The position numbers were made by a program, and so were the translations under genes. Below the pieces are notes generated by a model. That model worked only from the letters and a program-made list of their open reading frames with translations. It did no database searches and was not told where the DNA came from. Below are positions 1 through 11,533 of a DNA stretch of 64,000 bases, one piece after another. Position 1 is the first letter of the stretch; each line of letters begins with the position of its first letter. The stretch is taken from NCBI RefSeq assembly GCF_019097595.1, contig NC_080710.1, positions 12,577,280 through 12,641,279 on the forward strand, in the 5' to 3' direction. This DNA comes from Hemibagrus wyckioides. Lineage: Eukaryota > Chordata > Actinopteri > Siluriformes > Bagridae.

Positions 1-81
1 ACATGAATACAATGGAAACAGATTCACTGGGTGTCTGCAACATAACAGTTCTGCTACTGGAGTCTTTTTTAAAATACTCAC

Positions 82-3000
82 CTCAACAGAAATGGATTGT
101 GGTGTTTGTTCAACATTGAAAACAGAATACGCTACTCCCTCATCATTGGTATTTATGGTTGTGGATTTCTCATTGGTGTGTGACACACTTATTTTCACTG
201 GAATGGCTTTAGCCGGAAGACCATTTGGAGTACGCACCACTACCTAAAAAAGAGATAGAAAAAAACTTCACGACTAGTATTTGACTACAGTGAATCAGAC
301 TCACAAGGGACAAGCTTACCATAGCTTTAAAAGGCATTTTAGGAATAAAGTGTGATCTAGTTCTCTCCAGGTCCACTTTGTATCGTTGTGCCACGATGGG
401 GAGGAATATTTCAGAATCTTGCAACTCACCACCTAGCAGGAACATAAAGTCATTGTAAATCAAGTCATTCAAAGTGATCAATCCATAGTTACTTTATCAT
501 TCATTTAAATCTCGCCCTGTTTGAATAAAAGGACTGAATCACGTAAACAAATAAGTTTTGCTTATTTTTTTGTAGACACTATTTCATAAGAATTTTCTGT
601 ATTTTAAGTGTAATCAGATAATCTGCATTAGCAGTATGATAAAATAGCATCTATATTCACTTAAAACAAATACACTTGAGGTCCACCCACATTTAGACAG
701 TTAGTCAGAACCTAATCAGATTCATTCAAGGTGGCACCAGGTTGCTAATCTTACGCTCTCACTTGCGATAACAACTTGATCTATTTGCACTTCATGTATG
801 TGAAAGCAGGGGTGGGGTTGGGTGCTGGTTTGTGAATGAAGGGCGGATCTGTTGAAGGTAATTGGAAGGGATCAAACACCTGTACCGAACTGTATTAACT
901 TAATGACTGTTCTCTGTTGCAAGTGGATGGATAAAAGTGGGAGAGAAAAACCTTTCCCATGTGTTTACTTAAGGTATCTGTAACAGAAACAGCGATGTAA
1001 AACCGCACTCCATTCTGAGCAGCGTCTTCCAGTGTTACGGGTGCCAGTTTCTCCTGGATGTCTGAGATTTTAAGGACGATTTCAGCTTCCCCGTCTTTTA
1101 CCTTAAAGGGAGAAACACAGGCCAATAGAAAATGTTCTTTGTGTTCATTCCTTGTTATTTTATCTTACATAGTATTGTAAAAATGTTTGTACTTACTTGT
1201 CCACTTTTTTCTAGCCCTTTGAGGAACTTGATGTCATCTGGCTCATTTGTATTTCCTGCTCTCACTCCAAAGCGACAGTGAAATCCCCCATTGATTTTCT
1301 TTCCATATGAATATCTAGTGAGTGAATGTAGTGCACTGGTTAACATTTTTTATCATACTGAAGACAGGTTTGCATAGTCAGTGCAGAATATACATTTTCT
1401 GAAGCGCTTTTCCTACACAAAATCACAGGGTATCCAGAGTAAACTCCCAAAACACAGGCTGAACATACAAACTCCATGCACACAGGGAGGAGGCAGGAAT
1501 CAAACCCTCAACCAAAAGCTTGCCAAAACACTGCACTTCCCCATTAAATGCCATTTTGCCCCTAAGAACATATAGGGATGTTTTTAAGATGCTTTTTTGT
1601 TGTTTGTTTGTTAATAACAAATTATAATAAATAAAATATAATAATATATAAAAATGCATATGACATTATGCCATTTGACATGTACTGCTGCATTATGGAT
1701 TATTTGAGACAAGAAAAAATGCCAAACCAAATAAGTAATACCATTTATTATGGTCAAATGAATATCCAGTAAAGCTTATATAAATTAGTAAGAAACGGAA
1801 AAACTTACGAAACATCAATAGAGAATTTAAAGTTTTCAGCGCTCACAAGGAGATGGTCAGTTTCAGCCTTGATGGTTACACCAAAACTAGGAAGAACTGA
1901 ACACAGGCATGTGGTTTATTTAATATTTAATATTTAAATAAAAAATATTTAAATATTTATTTAATATTTAATATTTAAATATTTCTTTTTGCGTACCAAA
2001 CTTTTGCACCTTGAATTCCCGAATAGTAGCACTCTTCTCATCACCTTTGTAGTGAGCTTTGATTTTCCACACACCTGGCCTGAAGACAGTGTGATAACCA
2101 AGAACCTAAAGGCTTTGAACATGCTCAAGAAAATCCAGTCTCAGGACTATGAAAAATATATTGGGAGAAATCATAAGCAGTAGTGGGTAATAGAATGGAT
2201 AAGATAAACATACTGTGAAATGTCAGGAATATCGAAGACCTTGCTGTAAACTCCTTTGTCAGATTTGGTCAAAATATTCTTGATTATGTTTCCATCTGCA
2301 TTCTGCAAAAGACATCACAGTCAAATGGAGATGGAGGGCAATTATAAAGCCACATTTCTTTTTACATTTTATATGTTTTATTTTAAAAAATTTTGTTATG
2401 TACTGTATCTGGAGCTGTTGAAGCACTTACAATTAAGTATACATGTATGATCTCGGATACTGGACGCATAGCATGATTCAGAGTAAAAATCCTGTACAGA
2501 ACTGAAATTTAAATTGACACATGGTTAACATTCGAATAAGCTTATATATATACGGTTACATAGAATTATGATTTACAAATACAACTGTTAATGTTTTAAT
2601 ATATTGTATATACACTCAGTTGTAGTTTATTTGCTATAGCTACTTCGTTGGCATTTATACCTAATAACATACGGTGTATCTTTACATCCAACAGCCCTAT
2701 TGGTAAGTTAACCTGATAAAATGGCTGATAGATGTTGGTATGTATTTAAAAAACACAACAGAATGTATTGTTCTAGTTTGGGTAATTTTTGTTGTACCTT
2801 TCTGTGTGGGGTTGTACATGGGCTGGTTTGTCTGAATGAAGATGTAGCCTCTGTGGTGGGACACCAACACTCGAGTTATCTTTCTCTTTGATCCACCAAC
2901 CTCACACACCAGATTAAGGTAGGGTGGATCTCCTGTGCCTGATTGTAATTTTCCATCTCTGTTTGGTAAAATCTTTAATAAGAGTAGAATTATGAAATGT

Positions 3001-6000
3001 GTAAACAATAGGGGTCAAGTCACAAGTATTTACAAATTACTGTTTTGTTTTGTTTTTTAAACCACAAACAATAAAAAAGGTGTTAGTTCCACTACTCCGT
3101 TTTAAAGTGTGTCATTGATTTTGTATTTTTTCTTTATTTACTATTTGATCTGGTATCAGTGTACAAGACATATATTCAAATTGGTATTCATTTTGAGGCT
3201 GGAATAATGTGCATCATGCTTTGTAAACACTTTTGGTTATTAATTTAATGGTGCTTGAGGAAAATGTGAAGAAATAAGAAGACCTAAAATATATTTGATG
3301 AATTTACAGTAAGAAATATTTAAAGCAAGGCATTCATGAAAACATAACCAAGTAAAATAAATGAAATACATACAAATACAAATTAGAATAATTCATATAC
3401 TGTATATTTTATTCGTCATAAAATCCCACGCCAGACAGGCACCTCTGCAGAAAGCCTTATGGCCCTGGATAGGATTTCTACCAACATTCATTAATTCATC
3501 TTCATTCACTGCTTTATCTTGGTCTGGACTGTCATGGATTCAAGGCCTAAACCAGGAACACCAGGCATGAGATAGGAATACACAATGGATGTCCCAGAGT
3601 TCCTGAGATAGACTTCAAATCCACTGCAACCCTTAACAGGATAAAATGCTTAGTGAAGAAGTTTTTCACAGTCTTGGGAAAGTACATACTGTTTAAATTT
3701 TATGTTTTTATTTTTCAGGGCTCAAATAAGGGTGGCCCTCACCAAGGGTGGTCCTCACCCTCACAACAGATTTCAATATGTGGTTATTTATTTCCCAAAA
3801 TTAAACAATGGGAAAAAAATGATTACATCTGGGATGGGTTATAAGGCCATCTCCAAACTATTTGAAATTCAGCATTCTACAGTTAGGAGGATTGTTTACA
3901 AATAACAGCCTTCAAGACAGTTGCAGATCTTTTCAGGAGTGATTGTCCAAGCAGATTCAGTCCTAGGTCAGACCATCCAATGCCTAGAGATATAAAGAAA
4001 ACCCCAGGAGCTATATGATGAGAATAAAAATGAAAAAAAAATAAAATAATAATAATAATAATAAAAAATAAATAAATAAATAAAAATTACTGAACAAGTA
4101 TGACTTTCATGAAAGGGTTGCTAGAAGCAGCTCCTTGGGCTTCAAAATGAATATGGCAGCACAAATCTGTTGCAAAAAAACAAACCACAAAGTTTGTTTA
4201 ACAGTGTCCTTTGGACTGATGAGACTCTCTGTGGAGATGTTTGGTATTTAGGCACAGCAGCATGTTTGGTGAAAACGTGACAATAAAATGACAATAAAAG
4301 CCTGTTGGATTGAGCTTAAGCTGGGTTGAAATTTAACTATGTAGCAGGACCATGATCCCAAGCACAGCATCAAATCAACAGCTGAGTGGTTAAATAAGAA
4401 AAGAGTTGAAATGGCCAAATCAAAGTCCAGATCTCAGCCTCACTGAGCTGCAGAGGAGGGATCTTATAACAGTGTGCATGCATCAGTGAACATCAAGGAA
4501 TTGAAGAATAGAAAACATTTGCAAGTTATTGCTGCTAACGGTGGTTCTACAGAATTAAAGTGTGATTTTATTTTTTCCACCTGGTTTCTGGACAAATACT
4601 TAACTACATATTGAAATATATTTTTTTTGTTCTTGTTATCACCTTCTTTGTTTATAGAAGTTGGAGAGGACCACACAATTGTTATTTAAGCCTCAATAAA
4701 TACAAATGTAAAACTGAAGGAGAATATACATCCATCCATTGTCTATACCCGCTTTATTCCTAATTAGGGTCACGGGGATCTGTTGGAGCCTATCCCGGCA
4801 CACACTGGGTGAAAGACAGGGGTACACCCTGGACAGGTCGCCAGTCCATCACAGGGCCACGCATATAGACAGACAACCACACACACTCACACTCACTCCT
4901 AATGTACATGTTTTTAGACAGTGGGAGGAAACCGGAGTACCCAGAGTAAAACCACGAGACCACTAAGCCACCGTGCTGCCCCGTGAGAATATACAGTACA
5001 TTTTTTTCCCATTAATGTATGTGTTTTCATTTCTGTCTTATTTAATCAAAGTAAATTTTATTTACCTCAAGCTGTAGTGTTCCGATTTTTCCTTTATTTT
5101 CGATCAGTATAGGCTCCTTTTTTGACATAAGAACACGTCCCACCTCCTGCTCTAAGTAACAGGTCACAGATCTGTTCAGCAGTTCATCCCCGACCTGGAC
5201 TGACACCGTTTCCTTTGTGCCAACATGGAAAACGCTGGGAGCTGTCACCAGGAATCTAACACATTTTCAAATGGATTTTCAGTCATGGATAAAATAACAG
5301 AACGTGTTTTCCACTTCAAGCTGTTGAGGAGTCTCTCATAATCAATCCTCTGAAATATTTACAAAATATTTCAGAAGCTTAATTTTATTTTATTTAACAT
5401 GTAAAAATTATGATACCCCTGGGGCTTACTGGTGCAATAGCGGTTATATTTGTTTCTGTGAAATAGGCACTTTCAGTCTGTTGCAAAATAATCTGTATCA
5501 GTTGAAAGAACTGTCTGTGTTTGTGAATTAATTTTCACTGTTACAAGCATTTTACAGCCTTTTTTCCAATAGCACTCTATTTCAAGGGTCTTGAACAGCC
5601 TAAAAAATTATTTTTTGAATTGTAAAATACCAACGTTTTTGGCTGATAAAGGGAACTTTAAGCCATGGAAGACTTTGATCTTCAGGAATAAGCTTGGCTA
5701 TAGAAATCAAATATTTTAAAAGGATGAAATTTTTCATACCAAAATTGGTCATTTGGTAGTAAAATGTCAAATGAAACATAAAAATATCCTTCAAATTTTG
5801 TCAAAACATGGACTGACCTATATGAACACGTCCTAGTTTAATTTACATGTATTTACAATTCAGCTAAACAAATGAGACTTATGGGTCTTGCTCAATGAGC
5901 TGCAGCTTGGTAGTACCAGGATTCAACTTTTGAGTCAGAGGCCCAGAGTCCTAACTGCTGAGTCACTGCTGCCCTGAGCACTGAGTGAACAATAATCTGA

Positions 6001-6371
6001 GCCCAGAGTGAAGAATAATCTGAGCACTGAGTGAACAATAATCTGAGCCCTGAGTGAACAATAATCTGAGCCCTGAGTGAACAATAATCTAAGTATTGAG
6101 TGAACAATAATCTGAGCCCAGAGTGAACAATAATCTGAGCCCTGAGTGAACAATAATCTGAGCACTAATTGGTGTCACTCTCACTGCAATAAAATCTTGA
6201 CAAGTTGAGTTTAAACAAAAAATGACCAAGTAGTTTAAATGACCAGCACAGAACTCAGCTGTGAAAAGGCAGCAACAAAACCACAAATCTCATGCTCCAT
6301 ACTTACGTCTCTGCAGAGACCAGCTGTGCGATATAACCTGAGAAAAGCAGCAAATACAGAAGAGAACCCAT
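82..6371 (-). CDS. c4: Complement C4-like protein, N-terminal 429 codons (gene continues past the left edge)
   Basis: Secreted complement component of the C3/C4/C5/alpha-2-macroglobulin family; C4 is cleaved in the classical and lectin pathways and its thioester binds targets. Eleven exons with GT-AG borders and continuous phase: 6307-6371, 5066-5255, 2798-2972, 2431-2501, 2214-2302, 1997-2079, 1809-1896, 1197-1314, 969-1101, 320-432, 82-243. Exon 1 starts at the ATG at 6371 and encodes a hydrophobic signal peptide (MGSLLYLLLFSGYIAQLVSA). Exon 3 ends in YIFIQTNQPMYNPTQK, closer to the C4 form (FLQTDQPIYNP) than to C3 or C5; exons 6-11 keep C4-like blocks such as VLPSFGVTIKAE and FGVRAG. The 71-nt exon 4 and 83-nt exon 6 equal the lengths I know for the family. 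Only macroglobulin domains about 1-4 are present; the anaphylatoxin, thioester and C345C regions lie outside. No stop or frameshift seen. C4 paralogue (A or B type) not resolved. Confidence 0.86.
1381..1530 (+). repeat. Fragment of a teleost interspersed repeat in C4 intron 7
   Basis: Contains a block like the one at 59340-59440 (aacatacaaactcc..., ggaatcaaaccctcaacc). It sits in the intron between the exons at 1809-1896 and 1197-1314. Family name not assigned. The rest of this intron (1530-1808) is AT-rich with nothing recognised. Confidence 0.4.
1915..1987. repeat. AT-rich tandem/palindromic tract filling C4 intron 6
   Basis: Repeats of TTTAATAT and ATTTAAAT over about 65 bp. They occupy most of a 100-nt intron (1897-1996) between two C4 exons and can pair with themselves. 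Confidence 0.7.
3003..3650. other. C4 intron 2, right-hand AT-rich part
   Basis: Between exon 3 (ends upstream at 2972) and the Tc1 relic. AT-rich, with a weak repeat-like block near 3430-3610; no coding potential or splice-bounded open frame recognised. Confidence 0.5.
3690..4690 (+). pseudogene. Decayed Tc1-like transposase relic
   Basis: Broken plus-strand frames read as Tc1-family transposase. GYKAISKLFEIQHSTVRRIVYK (3833-3905) is the helix-turn-helix region; about 3910-4010 follows with a degenerate linker (SRFSPRSDHP-like). Near 4210-4260 there is a TDETL...WYLG block from the catalytic core and near 4350-4440 a block like the ...DHDPKHS...W end of the core. Frameshifts and stops make it inactive. 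It lies in C4 intron 2 on the strand opposite the gene. Terminal inverted repeats were not identified. Confidence 0.7.
4728..4985 (+). repeat. Teleost interspersed repeat (GTCGCCAGTCCATCACAGGG type)
   Basis: Diagnostic stretches are gagcctatcccggcacacac, gtcgccagtccatcacaggg and gtgggaggaaaccggagtac, which recur in fish genomes. Diverged relatives lie at 13570-13800 and 59140-59480. I do not assign a family name. Confidence 0.65.
5880..5972 (-). repeat. tRNA-derived SINE head, minus strand, in C4 intron 1
   Basis: Read on the minus strand: gcagtgactcagcagttagg (box A-like) and, about 35 nt on, gttgaatcctgg (box B-like), then ccaagctgcagctcattgag. The same layout occurs at 57188-57390 and 53440-53625. 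It is a retrotransposon fragment, not a tRNA gene. Confidence 0.55.
5973..6165. repeat. 23-bp minisatellite in C4 intron 1
   Basis: About eight head-to-tail copies of a unit like CTGAGCCCTGAGTGAACAA followed by TAAT, with point variants (GCACTG, GCCCAG, GTATTG). It starts exactly at the end of the SINE fragment. The long minus-strand reading frames across it are repeat artefacts. Confidence 0.9.
6307..6371 (-). CDS. c4: C4-like exon 1: signal peptide and start codon
   Basis: 65 nt from ATG (6371) to the donor GTAAGT (6301-6306). The 21 whole codons read as a short charged-free start, a Leu/Tyr/Phe core and an Ala-rich end before exon 2 (FLVTAPSVFHVG), as expected for a secreted complement protein. 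This ATG is chosen because it is followed at once by the signal peptide and lies about 65 nt downstream of a TATA-like box. Confidence 0.82.
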
Positions 6372-6429
6372 TTTCCCACTTTCTCTGTAGTTTCGCAGCA
6401 GTGGTCAGTGGACTGCTTTTGCCCTATCA

Positions 6430-6545
6430 CCAGCTTTTATGTGCTAAAAGGAGGATCCAAAATAACTAGATCTGTAAATCATGTGGCACAATTGGGAGTA
6501 CTCATTGGGTGAATTGATTTGTGCAATTTCTCAAAAGTCATGTGA
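6430..6545 (-). promoter_or_regulatory. Putative core promoter of the C4-like gene
   Basis: On the minus strand CACATAAAAGC carries a TATA-like ATAAAA (6435-6440), about 65 nt upstream of the ATG; a start site near 6410 would leave a short leader. About 85 nt further upstream ATTGCACAAA (near 6519-6528) resembles a C/EBP site, a class of element found in liver acute-phase promoters. Both are matches by eye; function is inferred. Confidence 0.4.
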
Positions 6546-6614
6546 TTTCGCAGCAAGCAAAAATACATAGTGCCAAAAAACTGAAAATATCGATTCACTT
6601 ACAAAGGTTTGTTG

Positions 6615-6768
6615 CACATATATTTCGTGATTGCAGTTATATTAAATATGCACTGCAAATATTATAGGTTATTATTGTTATTAGTAGTAGTAGTAGTATG
6701 TTGTTGTTGTTTCTGTTGTTAATAATAATAATAAAAACAACAGCAACAACAACAACAACAACAACAAC

Positions 6769-6812
<44 letters not shown>

Positions 6813-6872
6813 CTATAATATTTGCAGTGCATATTTAATATAGCTGCAATCACAAAATATATATAAGCCTAT
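6615..6872. repeat. Fold-back element with trinucleotide-repeat loop
   Basis: Two arms of about 60 bp (6618-6682 and 6810-6868) are near-perfect inverted copies; for example attaaatatgcactgcaaat on the left meets its reverse complement atttgcagtgcatatttaat on the right. The loop is made of TTA/GTT and ATA/AAC trinucleotide runs, themselves complementary. It ends about 240 bp upstream of the C4 ATG. Confidence 0.88.
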
Positions 6873-6956
6873 TTCCATAACTTACACTATTGGAATTGCA
6901 ATGCATTATGAAAATCAGAAAACAGTGTGTAGGAGTATAAACACAATCTTTTCTGG

Positions 6957-7102
6957 AAAGGGCCAGTGTGGGTGCAGATTTTCATTCCAAGCAAGCAGAA
7001 GCCACACCTACATCTATTGCAAGACAAGATCAACTGATTAAACAGGTGGAATCAGGTGTGGCTCCTGCTTGATTAGAATAAAACCCCACACTGACCCTTT
7101 GT
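6957..7102. mobile_element. Short MITE-like inverted-repeat element
   Basis: Left end aaagggccagtgtgggtgca, right end ccccacactgaccctttg, with an inner inverted pair (caagcagaagccacacct / ggtgtggctcctgcttg). Size about 145 bp and no coding capacity suggest a non-autonomous hAT-type element; the superfamily is a guess from end sequence and size. Confidence 0.6.
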
Positions 7103-9685
7103 GGTTAGGATTGGACACTCGCTACTTTATTTCAATGATTAACTTAAACTGACCAAAACAAGCTGAGACTATCCTTCTTCCATCCTTATTTACACCCATA
7201 ACATCCTGACAGTCACAAACTGCATTTTATCCATAACACATGCGAATGTACAAGGTTTAGTGAAATATTGAGTTTTATTGATGAAAGAACAGGTGGAAAA
7301 ATAAAGTAGTAATAAACAAGCAATACCCTTATAAGCCAAATACAGTGAATGTAACATTTGAGAATTTCTTTTATATCATATTATTAGGTGCAGATCTCAC
7401 ATGGTAGTTAAAGTATTGATTTTTTTTTATTTGCTTTTGTATTTGTGTGTGCATGTCATTGAACCTGGTCTGCAGATCTCATGTACTTGCCAGGAACATG
7501 CTAAATTTGATTTGTGCTCCTTTAATGTAGCTCATCTCTGCCTCTCGTATCACTTGCTGAAGGTAGCAGCCAGCCAGAGGTATGATGTCCATCCACAACT
7601 CCTGCTTAGTGTTCAGGCAGATGCAAGAATTGCGTTTGGACAATCAGCCTCTGACAGCCAAATGGAAACAGCTCCAGAAAATGCCCGGTTGTAAAAGGTC
7701 TCTTCTGTTCTGCTGCATCGAGAAAGGTTACATACATAATACATGAAAATGTAGGTAAATGAAAAAACCCATACAAGTTAATATTAAGTTATGAGGATTC
7801 ACCGCATGGTTTTTACACTCAAAAATCAAAACTCTGTTGTAAAACTTCGATATTCTGAAATCCACCCAATATACTATGAAATTAGTATAAAGTTCTACAT
7901 AATTACTTTAGTTAACTTTGTAATCATAACAATCCAAAAAACATGACATTGCATCTTAATAAAAATATTGACTATCAAATATCTTTAGAAAGGTTTTTAC
8001 GATTTAATGTCTTACTCATATGTCACATTAAACACACAGTCAAGTTCTCATCTGGCTGTGTGAGAAACTGGACTTTTTTTCCATCCTTGAATCTATACTA
8101 ATTACCCAAAAGCTATAGTCATCTCTTAATCTAATTAATCTTTTACCTGAAGCTGCCGCTGAGATGAATCACTTGTAAACCAGCAAAGCTCCAAACTGGG
8201 ACATCAGAGCGTTCTGGTTTGCGTCTGACTGTGTCTCCGTCCTGCTCCATCTCCCTCTCTGTTGGTATCTTTGTGCATGTGTCTCTACATCTCTCTCTCC
8301 CTCTCATTCTATCCATCTCATTACATGCAGCACTGGGGTTACCTAAGAGACTGGGCCTCAAAAGAGAAAATCTCTCCAGCCACAATAAACGGTGAAAGTG
8401 ACAGAGGGCAAGGAGGGAGGGGACCAAGGGGGCAGAGCGAGAGGGTGAGTGGGAGAGAAGGAGAGAGGAAGAGATGCCAGATGACAGGTGGATAGAACAG
8501 AAATTAATAAGGGCCTTGGTTTGTGTGACGGTGCTTCAGATGGTCAAAAGTGTGTCTCAGACACTTGAACCTGGCTGATAAAGTGTTGTTTGAGGGTGTA
8601 CAAAGCAAACATGAATCTCTCGACCTGTTACGTTGAGGGTGTAATATAAACTTATGCTCTCCTGCTCTACTGGAGGATCAAAAATTTTTTTGAGCATTAC
8701 AGATCAATTCTAAACAAAAAGTCTAAAGAGATAAAGTCTAAACAAATAAATACATTTCAAAAACTCTAAAAGCAAGAAAACACATTTATTCCCCATGAAT
8801 GAATCAGCAAACATGTAGAGGTTTGTCAGATGAATCTGTTTTATTTTTTCATCATCAGCCTAAATCTCCCTTTTAACATTTTTTCTCACTTTTCGCTCGT
8901 TGTGCATAAGTGGGGGCCAAAGCAGCTTAGCAGCAGAATAAATCAGATGACTTCCTTTATGCCTTTTGCTTGGAGAGCATATATTACCACTGACCATCCA
9001 GTTGCCATGGCAGTCTCTGCACAAAAGGGTGTGGCGTGGGAACTGCTTGCTGGGGTCAGGAGTGAGGGTCAAAAGGGCAAAGGTCACCAGCAGCTGGACA
9101 GTGCACAAGAGGAGCAGAGGCTGAGAAAGGATCATGGGGGAGGACACCACCAGTGAGTTAGTGGCCTCAACAGGGCATTAACATTGAACTGTGTTGTGAC
9201 AAAGGGGTGGAGATGACTGTTCACTAAAATCTCCACTGTCCAGGGTGTTTTGCTGACAAACTCTGCATCATTGAAGACCTGCACATGTCTAATGGTCCAT
9301 GCACAAGGACATGGCTATTCTTACTGCCAGCACAAAGGCTTAAATAGCATTTCAAACACCAGAGTTAACACTATATATTAACTGCAAGAAGTCATATGAG
9401 TTAAAAATTAAGCAAAAACTATAACATTAAACAAGAATTATCTCAGAATGAGCCTAAAAGTACTTTTTGACCTCAAAAACTCCAACATGAAGTAACCAGG
9501 GTGGTCCTGCAAAAGACACACTGGTCTTTCTTTGAGAAAACTGATAATCTCCATAATCCACAACTAAAATGGTCAGGTGTCTCATGTGGAAGTCTCATAC
9601 TAATCCTTTGGTTGTTAAAATGCTATAAATGTCATTGGTCTGATAAAGATCATTATCATTTCACTTGTCTATACATCAACTGAAA
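7103..9685. other. Intergenic region, no gene recognised
   Basis: Between the C4 promoter and rxrb. Open frames are short and unlike any family I know. A purine-rich tract lies at 8400-8480. On the minus strand an exon-like block ends in a good donor (…CTTCAG|GTAAAAG at about 8146), but no partner exon was found. Nothing else supported. Confidence 0.5.
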
Positions 9686-9689
9686 TAAA

Positions 9690-9930
9690 AGGTAAAACAA
9701 AGGTAAGGTAAGATACTTTATTGTCATTGTATACAATACAACAAAATGTAGTGTAGCAACTCTCAGACAGCAACGAGGACATATAAACATAACACTCCTG
9801 AAATGAATTAAAATAAAAAATATTAAAGAATACAACAATAAATAAATAAAGAGTATACTGTAAAATATATACACGATTGCATTTAAGTGTAAGGTCTTGA
9901 TTTTTTAAATGTATATATTGCACATATTAT
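9690..9930. repeat. Teleost interspersed repeat fragment (actttattgtcattgt type)
   Basis: agatactttattgtcattgt followed by atacaacaaaatgtagtg and a cagacag motif matches a repeat common in fish, likely the 3' part of a retroelement. Family not assigned. Confidence 0.5.
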
Positions 9931-10464
9931 ACATCTACAACTAATAATGCCTTATAGTAACATGCTTACTTAACATTTTTTCAACAGGACATTAAAAAAA
10001 AAATTTTTTTATCCAGGTGGATAAAATAATAAAGAAACCATTTTCTTAATGAGCCTTAAAAATGTCCACCTTTACCATTACATATTTACTACAGATATTT
10101 TAAAACCCTTATTTATTATTATCTGTACAATAGTCATTCCTAAACATTTATTGCTGTAGTTTATTTTAAAAACCTACAAAGTCTATTAAAACATTAGAAA
10201 CATTATAAAGCTGATTTACAATGATAGTAATGCTTATGTATGGTTTGGGAAACTGTCCTATATCAATAACTTGCTAATTGAAACTTCATGCTTGATTTGA
10301 AAAAAGAAAGATTTTTCACCAGTACATGTTTCATTGTTGGACTGATGCTCTTCTAATAAGTGCTATAACAAAACCTGGAAACATTTCCATGGCAACACAC
10401 GGCCTCCCACGTGCCATTCTGAAAGTATATAATAGCTTCCAGCTTTCAATATTATTTCTTATAC

Positions 10465-10465
<1 letters not shown>
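9931..10465. other. AT-rich intergenic DNA
   Basis: Nothing recognised apart from a short GC-richer patch near 10385-10425 (ccatggcaacacacggcctc). Confidence 0.4.

Positions 10466-10467
<2 letters not shown>

Positions 10468-10511
<44 letters not shown>
10468..10511. repeat. (TA)n microsatellite
   Basis: About 44 bp of uninterrupted alternating TA. Confidence 0.95.
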
Positions 10512-10516
<5 letters not shown>

Positions 10517-10659
10517 TGTGATGTGGTTCTGTTCTAACCATGGGAGCTGAACATGGGGGCCACGCTCACTGGGAGTGGAGTGAAGGTGAGGTCAGGCAGG
10601 TGGAGCCTGGATTGTGGTTTTGGGGGTTACTCCCGGAGGTCAAGGGGAGACAGCCAAAG

Positions 10660-10830
10660 GAGCAAATGGGGGACAATGTCAATATGCAAATTGTGTCAGT
10701 TAGAGCCACGGCCCATTTGGCTGCAAATTTCCTTTCCCATATGTTCCTCAAAAGACTCTGCATTGTTTAACAGCAAGCGCATTTCTATGAGAATGTCCAT
10801 ATGCACTCTCACACAGAAGCATCCCCAGTG
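10660..10830. promoter_or_regulatory. Candidate non-coding regulatory block
   Basis: A GC-balanced, repeat-free block in AT-rich surroundings. It carries an octamer-like atatgcaaat (10681-10690), tggctgcaaatttcctttcc and gcattgtttaacag. Frames overlap in all directions with no family match, so a conserved non-coding element is more likely than a gene. No alignment was possible. Confidence 0.25.
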
Positions 10831-11004
10831 AGAACATTTTTAAGACTGAATAAACACCAGTTGGTGTAAAAGTGATCTAATAGCTTTGTATGCTGTAGCA
10901 GCCTTTGTTCAGGTATGGTTTTAATAAATTGTTATTAATCAGGTATATTTAAACAACAAAGCAACACTTTTACAACTTATCAGTATATAAACATAATATA
11001 CATC

Positions 11005-11533
11005 TCTGGAAAAAAAATAAGAGACCACTGCAAAATAATCAGTTTCTTATGTTTTTTTTCTTACAGGTGCATGTATTGGTGAGATGAACAGTTTTGTTTC
11101 ATTTTTTGTGAACTGCTGACAATATTTCTCCTAAATTCAAAATATAACTATTGTTATTTAGACTGTATATTTAAAGGAAATGACAACATATCAAAATAAC
11201 CCCAGTATTTACAGAGTAGTATTTACAGAGCTTTAATAATTCAAATAAAACAAAATGCAAATAATTTGTAAATAAATTGTGTTAATGCTTTGGCTAAATA
11301 ACATTAAGAAATCCGTATTTGGAGGAATAACCCTGATTTGCATGTGTTTTGGCTCCATGCTCGCCACCAGTTTTTCACATTGCTGTTGGGAAACTTCATA
11401 CCACTCTTTTTGCAAAAAAGCAAACAGCTCAGCTTTGCTTGATGGTTTGTGACCATCCATCTTCCTCTTGATGACATTCCAGAGGTTTTCAATAGGGTTC
11501 AAATCTGGAGATTGGGCAGTGGTCTCTTATTTC
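11005..11533 (-). mobile_element. Internally deleted Tc1-like transposon, minus strand
   Basis: Terminal inverted repeats aataagaccactgc-like: aataagagaccactgc near 11016-11031 and gcagtggtctcttatt at 11516-11531. The minus strand from 11502 encodes the transposase C-terminus, with NPIENLWNVIKRKM (the glutamate of the DDE triad region) and KAELFAFLQKEW. The N-terminal and central transposase regions are missing, so it cannot move itself. Confidence 0.8.

Noticed and set aside
5892..6286. Three overlapping minus-strand frames with repeated peptides
   Set aside because: They are translations of the 23-bp minisatellite; each frame repeats and none has a plausible start or splice context.
6661..6811. 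CRISPR-like regular repeats
   Set aside because: These are simple trinucleotide runs inside a fold-back element of a eukaryotic genome, with no spacers.
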